Positions 1-5,154 of a stretch of 5,154 nucleotides of DNA are shown here, in pieces. The stretch comes from an uncultured Gammaproteobacteria bacterium (GTDB taxonomy: Bacteria > Pseudomonadota > Gammaproteobacteria > Pseudomonadales > Litorivicinaceae): assembly GCA_913062835.1 (NCBI GenBank), contig CAJXXD010000087.1:1-5154 (forward strand). Direction: 5' to 3'. The notes below the pieces were generated by a model. That model was not told the DNA's origin, searched no databases, and was given only the letters and a program-made list of their open reading frames with translations. Each line of letters starts with the position of its first letter. Within the stretch, counting starts at the first letter, position 1. The position numbers and the translations under genes were made by a program.

Positions 1-891
1 TGGAGCGTCGTTCATGAATTGGCCCGGCGCGAGGGGGTTGAGGAAGTCGTCATTTATGACAATTTCGCCCGCCGTAACTACGGGCTATTGCTTGGTAAGA
101 AGCCCGACTGCGCCACAAAAATTCGGGTCATTGTCGATGACTTGCTCAACTCCCGTGCGCTTCGCAAGGCGATCGAGTCGATGGACTGCGTGATCCATCT
201 GGCAGCGGTGGCACCATCTCCAGATGTCGATGAAAAGCCGCATGTCTTTGATCAAGTGAATCATTGGGGCACAGCAGAACTCGGGTATGCCGTGGAGCAG
301 GCGGGTACACCGCGACTCGTGTATCTCAGCAGCGGCGCTGTCTATGGGCATCCCGACGGAATTGCCGACACGAGTACTGAACCGCTGCCCGTCAATGCCT
401 ATGGTCGTTCAAAACTCGCCGGCGAGGGTCAGCTCGAGCGGCTTGCTGAAAAGCTTGAATTGCGCGTTATCCGATCAGGTACCATTTATGGCGTTAATCC
501 AGCCGCTCGTTTCGACACGTTCGTGAATCGTTTCCTACTTGATGCGGCATTGGGGCGATCCCTGAATGTGCATGGCAGTGGTGAGCAAGCAAGGCCGATC
601 GTTCCAGTTGGTATGGTCGCAACGCAAGTCGTCGATGAAGCTCTTGAGGTAAGCGCTCCTGAGCTCTCCCATGCGGTGACCGAGAACGTCACAGTTAACG
701 ACGTCATTGAAGCGTTGATGAAAGTTGATGCCTCTCTGGATATTATTTATATCAACCAGCAACAGCAGCTTGGTGGCCTTAGAATGGAGCCATCTGGCGG
801 GTGTGCCGTTGACGATGGCACGGTTTTGCCTCGTTTTTCTGATCGGCTGAAAACGGATCTCGAAAAGCTTGCGCTGAGCCAACTGTACTAG
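1..891 (+). CDS. NAD-dependent epimerase/dehydratase, extended SDR family (5' truncated by window)
   Basis: This is a soluble nucleotide-sugar modifying enzyme of the extended short-chain dehydrogenase/reductase family; its exact substrate cannot be read. The frame is open to the first base (visible residues begin W-S-V-V-H-E), so the true start and the N-terminal GxxGxxG NAD loop lie left of the window. Numbering from the first visible residue: the acidic end of beta-2 (YDN, D20) should bind the cofactor ribose; HLAA is at 66-69; SSGAVYG at 110-116 carries the catalytic serine; and YGRSK at 134-138 gives the Tyr/Lys pair. The 296 visible residues suggest only about 10-15 are missing. It ends in TAG. 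A TTG at 19 is in frame but lies inside the Rossmann fold, so it is not the start. Arginine codons are mostly CGN (2 of 19 are AGR). It sits 178 nt before pseB in the same direction, so a role in the same glycan locus is likely but not shown. Confidence 0.88.
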   Translation, partial: WSVVHELARREGVEEVVIYDNFARRNYGLLLGKKPDCATKIRVIVDDLLNSRALRKAIESMDCVIHLAAVAPSPDVDEKPHVFDQVNHWGTAELGYAVEQAGTPRLVYLSSGAVYGHPDGIADTSTEPLPVNAYGRSKLAGEGQLERLAEKLELRVIRSGTIYGVNPAARFDTFVNRFLLDAALGRSLNVHGSGEQARPIVPVGMVATQVVDEALEVSAPELSHAVTENVTVNDVIEALMKVDASLDIIYINQQQQLGGLRMEPSGGCAVDDGTVLPRFSDRLKTDLEKLALSQLY

Positions 892-913
892 CATCTGCGT
901 GCGTGTGTTGGCT
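877..913. repeat. Inverted repeat spanning the first gene's stop codon
   Basis: AGCCAAC at 877-883 and GTTGGCT at 907-913 are perfect 7-nt reverse complements separated by 23 nt. The left arm is coding and the stop codon is in the loop. There is no T-run after the right arm, so it is not a classical intrinsic terminator. It may contribute to transcript end structure or be chance. Confidence 0.3.
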
Positions 914-918
914 GGCAC

Positions 919-958
919 CGCGCTCATGTTCACCTGCCCCCGCTAGGTGTTGGGCGTG
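919..958 (+). other. Stem-loop in the gap after the first gene (possible transcript end)
   Basis: As RNA, 919-926 can pair with 951-958 (8 pairs, two of them G-U). After a small asymmetric internal loop, CACCT (931-935) pairs with AGGTG (945-949) around a C-rich loop. The pairing was worked out by eye. No U-tract follows, so this is weak as a rho-independent terminator; it could stabilise a 3' end or be part of a leader for pseB. Confidence 0.3.
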
Positions 959-970
959 CACTCAGTAGTG

Positions 971-994
971 ATTAACGTAGTTAGGCGGGTTAAT
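971..994. repeat. AT-rich inverted repeat upstream of pseB (operator-like)
   Basis: ATTAAC (971-976) and GTTAAT (989-994) form a perfect 6-nt dyad with a 12-nt spacer, centred about 87 nt before the pseB start. The size and position would suit a dimeric regulator, but no known operator is recognised and a 6-nt dyad can arise by chance. Confidence 0.2.
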
Positions 995-1021
995 TGTCTG
1001 CACCACCTGACCATCTAGGAA

Positions 1022-1048
1022 TAAGTCCTTCGTTCGAAATACAGATAA
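1022..1048 (+). promoter_or_regulatory. Weak sigma-28 (FliA)-like promoter candidate before pseB
   Basis: TAAGTCCT (1022-1029), an 11-nt spacer and ACAGATAA (1041-1048) match the enteric FliA consensus TAAAGTTT-N11-GCCGATAA at 10 of 16 positions, with exact spacing and an intact GATAA. The predicted transcript would begin roughly 15 nt before the ATG. A match this good is not rare by chance in a region of this size. I found no convincing sigma-70 pair in the gap either. Confidence 0.15.
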
Positions 1049-1069
1049 GAGCCAAAAATCAAAGACATT

Positions 1070-2086
1070 ATGAAAAATTGCCAATCCATCCTAATTACCG
1101 GCGGCACGGGTTCTTTTGGCAAGGCTTTTGCTGAGACTGTGCTACGCGAATATCCCCACATAGAGCGGCTGGCTATTTATTCTCGTGATGAGCTGAAGCA
1201 ATACGAGATGAGTCAGCAGTTCAGCGCAGATGAGTATAAAGGGCTGCGGTATTTTATTGGCGATGTGCGGGATAAGGATCGTCTTAAGCGCGCGATGGAG
1301 AGGATTGACACCGTTATACATGCTGCAGCGCTCAAACAGGTGCCAGCGGCGGAGTACAACCCATTTGAGGCTATTAAGACCAATATACTCGGCGCGCAGA
1401 ATGTCATTGAGGCGGCTCTGGACAGCGGCGTAAAACGGGTGGTCGCCCTTTCTACAGACAAAGCGGCTGCTCCCATTAACTTATACGGGGCGACCAAGCT
1501 GTGCTCCGACAAATTGTTCACCGCAGCCAATAACATCAAGGGCGGTCGCGATATTCGCTTCTCTGTGGTGCGCTACGGCAATGTGATGGGGTCGCGTGGT
1601 TCGGTAATTCCCTTTTTCCTGAAGCAGCGCGAGACGGGTGTCCTGCCGATTACCGATCCGGCCATGACGCGGTTCAACATTAGCTTGAAAGAGGGTGTGG
1701 ACTTAGTGCGCTGGGCGCTGGATGAGGCCCACGGCGGCGAGATATTCGTGCCCAAAATTCCAAGCTATCGGATAACCGATGTGGCAGAGGCCATCGGCCC
1801 TGACTGCGAGCATCGGGTGTTAGGTATCCGTCCGGGTGAAAAGATCCACGAAGAGATGATTACCGAGAGCGATAGCTTTAACACCGTGGATTTGGGCTCG
1901 CGCTATGCGGTACTGCCCTCGTCCGAGCGTAACGGTGTCGATGTCTACGTTGAGCGTTCCGGGGGGCAGCGTGTTGAACCGGGGTATTCTTACAATAGTG
2001 GCACCAACCACGAATTCTTAACTGTCGACGCGCTACGGGCTTTGATTCGTGAACACATTGATCCGGCATTCACGGTGTTAGCGTAA
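1070..2086 (+). CDS. pseB: UDP-N-acetylglucosamine 4,6-dehydratase (inverting), PseB
   Basis: This is the first step of pseudaminic acid synthesis: NADP-dependent 4,6-dehydration with C5 inversion of UDP-GlcNAc, giving a UDP-4-keto-6-deoxy-L-arabino-hexose, in the cytoplasm. In the 338 residues, GGTGSFG (11-17) is the nucleotide loop; YSRDELKQYEM (37-47) and the AALKQVPAAEYNP stretch (86-98) are PseB/FlaA1 signatures; LSTDKA (127-132) supplies the Thr-Asp-Lys catalytic group; and YGATK (139-143) supplies Tyr139 and Lys143. Length fits soluble PseB rather than the membrane-anchored PglF/CapD type. The ATG at 1070 places the Rossmann loop at the usual distance from the N terminus. No good Shine-Dalgarno sequence is visible before it. 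It is followed after 4 nt by pseC, which supports the inverting assignment over other 4,6-dehydratases. Only one of 25 arginines uses AGR. Confidence 0.95.
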   Translation: MKNCQSILITGGTGSFGKAFAETVLREYPHIERLAIYSRDELKQYEMSQQFSADEYKGLRYFIGDVRDKDRLKRAMERIDTVIHAAALKQVPAAEYNPFEAIKTNILGAQNVIEAALDSGVKRVVALSTDKAAAPINLYGATKLCSDKLFTAANNIKGGRDIRFSVVRYGNVMGSRGSVIPFFLKQRETGVLPITDPAMTRFNISLKEGVDLVRWALDEAHGGEIFVPKIPSYRITDVAEAIGPDCEHRVLGIRPGEKIHEEMITESDSFNTVDLGSRYAVLPSSERNGVDVYVERSGGQRVEPGYSYNSGTNHEFLTVDALRALIREHIDPAFTVLA

Positions 2087-2090
2087 TCCA

Positions 2091-3254
2091 ATGATCCCTT
2101 ACGGCCGCCAAGATATTACGCAGGCCGATATCGATGCCGTCGAAGCGGTGTTGCGCTCGGATTTCCTCACCCAGGGGCCGACGGTGCCGCGCTTCGAGCA
2201 GGCGGTGGCCGAATACTGCAGCGCTCAATACGGTGTTGCCGTTAACAGCGCAACCAGCGCGCTGCACATTGCCTGCCAAGCGTTGGGTCTCGGGCCCGGA
2301 GACTGGCTCTGGACCTCACCGAATACCTTTGTCGCCAGCGCCAACTGCGGTCTACATTGCGGAGCAAATGTCGATTTTGTTGATATTGATTCTCGCAGCT
2401 ACAACATGAGCGTGGAGCAACTGACTGCCAAACTCGAGATCGCGGAACGCGAAGGTCGTCTGCCCAAGGTCGTTGTACCCGTGCACTTCGCCGGTCAGCC
2501 CTGCGACATGCCAGCGATTGCTCGGCTAGCTAAGCATTACGGCTTTAAAATCATCGAAGATGCCTCCCACGCCATAGGGGCAAACTGCCGTAGTGAACCC
2601 GTCGGACGCTGCGACCACAGCGATATTACTGTATTTAGCTTTCACCCGGTGAAGATCATTACCACCGGCGAGGGCGGCATAGCCATGACCAATGACGCGA
2701 TCCTCGCTGAGCGTCTGCGGCGCTTGCGCACACACGGAATTACCCGTGATCCGAACCATATGACTGAACCACCCGACGGCCCTTGGTATTACGAGCAAGT
2801 CGAGCTAGGTGAAAACTACCGCATGACTGACTTGGCGGCGGCTCTAGGCGCTAGCCAGCTTGACCGTATTGATGCCTATATTGCGCGGCGTCATGAAATT
2901 GCTGAGGGCTATGACGACGCCTTGGCTGATCTTCCCGTCACCACGCCCTGGCGCGATCCAAAGGATCACTCAGCGCTGCATCTCTACCCAATCTTGATAA
3001 ACGACTCGGCGGGAAAGAGCCGGCGTGAAGTCTTCGAGGCAATGCGTGCCGCGGGCATCGGCGTTAATGTTCATTATATTCCGGTACACATTCACCCGGT
3101 GTACCGGAAATTAGGTTTTACACATGATCAATTCCCTGTTGCGGAAGATTACTATCAAAGGGCTATTAGTTTGCCGCTGTTTCCAGGTATTGACGCGTCG
3201 TCACAGAATACAGTGATTGAAACCTTAGGCCGGGCAACGGACTCGAAATTGTAA
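2091..3254 (+). CDS. pseC: UDP-4-amino-4,6-dideoxy-N-acetyl-beta-L-altrosamine transaminase, PseC
   Basis: PseC is a PLP-dependent aminotransferase of the DegT/DnrJ/EryC1/StrS family. It transfers an amino group from glutamate to C4 of the PseB product. The 387 residues begin IPYGRQDIT, as is typical for PseC. Key points are FLTQGP (25-30), the NSATSALH cofactor-phosphate region (52-59), IIEDASHAIGA (154-164) with Asp157 expected at the pyridine nitrogen, and SFHPVKIITTGEGG (183-196) with Lys188 as the PLP Schiff-base lysine. The C-terminal NVHYIPVHIHPVYRKLGF (326-343) is also family-typical. The start lies 4 nt after the pseB stop without a strong ribosome binding site, so translational coupling to pseB is likely. 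One of 25 arginines uses AGR. A perfect 11-nt inverted repeat lies inside the gene near its 3' end. Confidence 0.95.
   Translation: MIPYGRQDITQADIDAVEAVLRSDFLTQGPTVPRFEQAVAEYCSAQYGVAVNSATSALHIACQALGLGPGDWLWTSPNTFVASANCGLHCGANVDFVDIDSRSYNMSVEQLTAKLEIAEREGRLPKVVVPVHFAGQPCDMPAIARLAKHYGFKIIEDASHAIGANCRSEPVGRCDHSDITVFSFHPVKIITTGEGGIAMTNDAILAERLRRLRTHGITRDPNHMTEPPDGPWYYEQVELGENYRMTDLAAALGASQLDRIDAYIARRHEIAEGYDDALADLPVTTPWRDPKDHSALHLYPILINDSAGKSRREVFEAMRAAGIGVNVHYIPVHIHPVYRKLGFTHDQFPVAEDYYQRAISLPLFPGIDASSQNTVIETLGRATDSKL
3079..3109. repeat. Perfect 11-nt inverted repeat inside pseC
   Basis: TTCCGGTACAC (3079-3089) and GTGTACCGGAA (3099-3109) are exact reverse complements around a 9-nt loop (3090-3098). 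The region codes for the conserved IPVHIHPVYRK segment, and both arms contain a Pro-Val pair written CCGGT. In mRNA it would form a stable hairpin about 160 nt upstream of the synthase start. No T-run follows and translation continues through it. Confidence 0.6.
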
Positions 3255-3259
3255 AGGAG
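3254..3259 (+). promoter_or_regulatory. Strong ribosome binding site for the synthase gene
   Basis: AAGGAG begins on the last base of the pseC stop codon and is 8 nt from the ATG at 3268. It is the clearest Shine-Dalgarno sequence in the window; the pseB and pseC starts have only weak ones. It fixes the start and suggests independent, efficient initiation. Confidence 0.85.
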
Positions 3260-3267
3260 AAGGTCCA

Positions 3268-4335
3268 ATGGCTCACATTGGAGATAAACAGTTGGGTTCC
3301 GGAAATCCCTGTTTTATTACATTCGAAGCTGGACCGACACATGATGGCGTAGATTCGGCAAAAGCATTGATTGATGCGGCCGTGGAAGCGGGCGGGGATG
3401 CCATCAAGTTCCAAATCTTTGATCCGAATCGGCTTGTCGCTGATAGAAAGCTAATGTTTTCTTACACCGCGCTGGTGGACAAGAATTCTGGCCGGACAGA
3501 AGAGGTGTCTGAGCCGCTTTACGACATTTTAAAAAGACGCCACTTAGAGAAGGCACAGTGGAAAGAGGTTAAGTCGTATGCCGATCAAAGAGGTCTGCAG
3601 TTTTTCGCAACTGTTGGATTCGACGAGGATGTTGACCTCGTTGTTTCATTGGGGTGCACGTCGATAAAGATCGCTTCTGCTGACGTCGATCACTTGCCGC
3701 TGATACGGAGGGTGGCAAGGACTGGGTTATCCATCCAGCTCGATACTGGTAATTCGACTTTGGGGGAGCTTGAGTCTGCGGTTCGAGCGGCCAGCGAGTG
3801 TGGTAACGAAAATATCGTCATCCACCAATGCCCCTCTGGTTATCCAGCGCGGTTGGAGAGCATTAATCTCAGAATGCTCAAATCGTTGAAGGTGTTGTTT
3901 CCGGAGTGTGGTGTCGCATACAGCGACCATACCCCAGATCACGATATGGACATCGCTGCAGTAGCCTTAGGCGCCGATTTAATAGAGAAAACGATAACCT
4001 TGGATAAGACAACGCGCAGTCCGGAGCACATAATGTCACTTGAGCCCTGGGAAATGACGGATTTTGTAAAGAGAATTAGAGACGTTGAAAAGGCGCTTGG
4101 CTCAACTCGCCGAATGATTACCAGTGAGCAGGATGCTGCGCGTCGCCAGATGCGGCGGAGTATACATATTGGTGTAGATCTTGAAGATGGTGCTGAAATC
4201 ACTGAAGAGGTGCTGGATTTTCGACGTCCTGGGGATGGAATGCCTGTGAGCATGCTTGAAAAGTTGATGGGTAAAAAGCTCCTCAGACACAAGAGTGCTG
4301 GTGAGCGCCTCGATTGGGCGGATGTTGATTGGTGA
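3268..4335 (+). CDS. NeuB/PseI-family nonulosonic acid synthase with C-terminal SAF domain
   Basis: This enzyme condenses phosphoenolpyruvate with a six-carbon amino sugar to make a nine-carbon nonulosonic acid. From context the substrate is probably the L-altro sugar made by PseB/PseC, but the sequence does not settle this. In the 355 residues a TIM barrel occupies about 1-280: FEAGPTHDG (19-27), AIKFQ (45-49, PEP-binding lysine 47), IKIASADV (133-140), CPSGYP (188-193) and SDHT (219-222, metal-ligand His221). A SAF/antifreeze-like domain follows from about 296, with RRPGDGM (319-325) carrying the expected sugar-binding arginine. It differs from classical PseI and NeuB: GPTHDG replaces SANHNG/GINHEG, an acidic Asp139 stands where Glu is usual, and Gln187 falls at the column of the NeuB metal-ligand His. 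It has a strong ribosome binding site and overlaps the next gene by 4 nt. Nine of 25 arginines use AGA/AGG, unlike pseB and pseC. Confidence 0.9.
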   Translation: MAHIGDKQLGSGNPCFITFEAGPTHDGVDSAKALIDAAVEAGGDAIKFQIFDPNRLVADRKLMFSYTALVDKNSGRTEEVSEPLYDILKRRHLEKAQWKEVKSYADQRGLQFFATVGFDEDVDLVVSLGCTSIKIASADVDHLPLIRRVARTGLSIQLDTGNSTLGELESAVRAASECGNENIVIHQCPSGYPARLESINLRMLKSLKVLFPECGVAYSDHTPDHDMDIAAVALGADLIEKTITLDKTTRSPEHIMSLEPWEMTDFVKRIRDVEKALGSTRRMITSEQDAARRQMRRSIHIGVDLEDGAEITEEVLDFRRPGDGMPVSMLEKLMGKKLLRHKSAGERLDWADVDW

Positions 4336-5036
4336 GTGTTGGGGATGCTCGAGTCCTAGGCATCATACCTGCAAAGGGCGGTTCCACTAGATTTCCTCAG
4401 AAAAATATCGCCATGTTAGCAGGGCAAACATTACTAGAGCGTTGTGCCCGTGCGATGCTTGATTCTGAGATTCTTGACGATTTAGTTGTATCTTCAGAAT
4501 CTGATGAGGTTCTCGATGTGGCTCATTCGCTTGGTTTAAAAGTTCCTTTCAGACGTCCTAGTGAACTCGCCAAAGATCCGGCTGGCGTCGTTGATGTCGT
4601 GCAGCACACTATTGATGAGCTGGCCAAATTGGGCGAGGTTTTCGACACGGTTGTCGCGTGCTTGCCGACGTGTCCATTGCGAGATTCTGGCGTTGTGGTC
4701 GGTGCATATAAACTGTTCAGAGAAACAGGCACTACGGTGATGTCGATTAGTGAGTTCACGCATACCCCTTTTGCTGCGCAGAAAGTGACAGACGGTGGGC
4801 AGCTTGAACCTTGGTTCCCAGATTTCTGGGGCAGAAAAAGCCAAGAGATGCCGACCGCCTATCGCCCAAACGGAGCGGTGCATGTAGCCGACGTTGAGGT
4901 TTTACGTGCGACCGGCTCTATGCTTGGCCCCCCAGTCGTTGGGTATGAGATGCCGAGAGAGCGGTCGATTGACATCGACACCGAAGCAGATCTCCATGAG
5001 GCTGCGGCATATCTTGCACAGTCCAATGAAGCGTGA
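4332..5036 (+). CDS. Acylneuraminate (CMP-nonulosonate) cytidylyltransferase family protein
   Basis: This is a NeuA/PseF-like enzyme: it uses CTP to activate the nine-carbon acid as a CMP sugar for glycosyltransferases, releasing pyrophosphate. I chose GTG at 4332 because it gives a GTGA overlap with the synthase stop and has GGCGGA upstream; a TTG one codon earlier is the alternative. From GTG the protein has 234 residues, normal for the family. [15 protein letters not shown] (11-25) is the CTP-binding loop, with Lys15 where most NeuA proteins have Arg. LPTCPLR (111-117), YRPNGAVH (177-184) and the metal-binding [10 protein letters not shown] (212-221, Asp214 and Asp216) follow. There is no extra C-terminal domain. 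The overlap implies co-translation with the synthase. Five of 13 arginines use AGA, matching the synthase. Whether the product is CMP-pseudaminic acid or a related CMP sugar cannot be told. Confidence 0.9.
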   Translation: MSVGDARVLGIIPAKGGSTRFPQKNIAMLAGQTLLERCARAMLDSEILDDLVVSSESDEVLDVAHSLGLKVPFRRPSELAKDPAGVVDVVQHTIDELAKLGEVFDTVVACLPTCPLRDSGVVVGAYKLFRETGTTVMSISEFTHTPFAAQKVTDGGQLEPWFPDFWGRKSQEMPTAYRPNGAVHVADVEVLRATGSMLGPPVVGYEMPRERSIDIDTEADLHEAAAYLAQSNEA

Positions 5037-5038
5037 AG

Positions 5039-5154
5039 ATGCCGCAAGGTAAAATAGCAGACTTGATCCTGGTCATTGCCGCCCACCCCGACGACGAAGC
5101 CTTGGGCTGTGGCGGCACCATCGCCCGCTGGGTTGATGGGGGCAAGACTCTTCA
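5039..5154 (+). CDS. PIG-L/LmbE-family deacetylase (N-terminal fragment, runs off window)
   Basis: Only 38 complete codons are visible, but they contain the diagnostic [17 protein letters not shown] at residues 15-31. His16 and Asp19 are expected zinc ligands and Asp18 the catalytic base of PIG-L enzymes, which remove N-acetyl groups from amino sugars. The ATG lies 2 nt after the previous stop. An in-frame GTG at 5033 would instead give a GTGA overlap like the upstream junction and add two residues (start then M-K-M-P-Q-G). No strong ribosome binding site favours either. Position as the next gene after the cytidylyltransferase suggests it edits the N-acyl pattern of the nonulosonic acid or a precursor; that role is inferred. 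Confidence 0.85.
   Translation, partial: MPQGKIADLILVIAAHPDDEALGCGGTIARWVDGGKTL

Noticed and set aside
19..21. TTG as a genuine start of the first gene.
   Set aside because: The frame is open to the window edge and the family needs an N-terminal GxxGxxG segment, so the gene begins to the left.
757..768. CAG/CAA run (four glutamine codons) in the first gene as a microsatellite.
   Set aside because: Only four codons with an interruption; too short to be a meaningful repeat.
913..928. TGGCAC (913-918) resembling the -24 element of a sigma-54 promoter.
   Set aside because: The dinucleotide at the required distance downstream is AT rather than GC, so the -12 element is missing.
535..961. Minus-strand open frames over the end of the first gene and the gap.
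   Set aside because: Their products show no recognisable family features and they mostly overlap a clear coding region, so they are shadows.
877..986. Integron attC-like site: GTTAGGC (980-986) and GTTGGGC (949-955) both fit the GTTRRRY core, with dyads to the left.
   Set aside because: No proper RYYYAAC partner is present: AGCCAAC at 877 and GCTCATG at 922 both mismatch, and the arms do not pair over a normal attC length. No integrase or cassette array is visible.
892..1069. JUMPstart/ops element, often found ahead of polysaccharide operons.
   Set aside because: No GGCGGTAGCGTG-like core is present; GGCGGGT at 984-990 is only a partial resemblance.
4329..4331. TTG as the start of the cytidylyltransferase.
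   Set aside because: The adjacent GTG at 4332 gives the common 4-nt GTGA overlap and GTG is a more frequent start than TTG. The difference is one residue.

Overview
The window holds most of a locus for making and activating a nine-carbon nonulosonic (sialic-acid-like) sugar, most probably a pseudaminic acid variant. The protein families and near-even base composition suggest a proteobacterium. A gammaproteobacterium is my best guess from how PseB and PseC read, but there is no rRNA or other marker to confirm it. All genes lie on the + strand and are tightly packed after position 1070. No tRNA, rRNA, CRISPR array or insertion sequence is visible.

Layout: (1) 1-891 is the 3' part of an extended short-chain dehydrogenase/reductase (NAD-sugar epimerase/dehydratase type), cut by the left edge. 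(2) 892-1069 is a 178-nt gap, the only sizeable non-coding stretch. It is crowded with inverted repeats and probably holds the end of the first transcript and the promoter of the next. (3) 1070-2086 is pseB and 2091-3254 is pseC, 4 nt apart. (4) 3268-4335 encodes a NeuB/PseI-family nonulosonate synthase with its own strong ribosome binding site. (5) 4332-5036 encodes a CMP-nonulosonate cytidylyltransferase overlapping the synthase by a GTGA junction. (6) From about 5039 to the right edge is the start of a PIG-L/LmbE-family deacetylase.

How they work together: PseB converts UDP-GlcNAc to a UDP-4-keto-6-deoxy-L-hexose. PseC aminates it at C4. In the classical pathway PseH then N-acetylates and PseG removes UDP. 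The synthase condenses the free sugar with phosphoenolpyruvate to make the nine-carbon acid, and the cytidylyltransferase activates it as the CMP sugar for transfer to flagellin, capsule or LPS. Neither PseH nor PseG is in the window, and a PIG-L deacetylase follows instead. The synthase and cytidylyltransferase do not read like the classical Campylobacter/Helicobacter PseI/PseF. The final sugar may therefore have an unusual N-acyl pattern, or the missing steps may lie to the right of the window.

A notable signal is a codon-usage break between pseC and the synthase. AGA/AGG arginine codons are 1 of 25 in pseB and 1 of 25 in pseC, but 9 of 25 in the synthase and 5 of 13 in the cytidylyltransferase. 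This suggests the operon was assembled from two sources.
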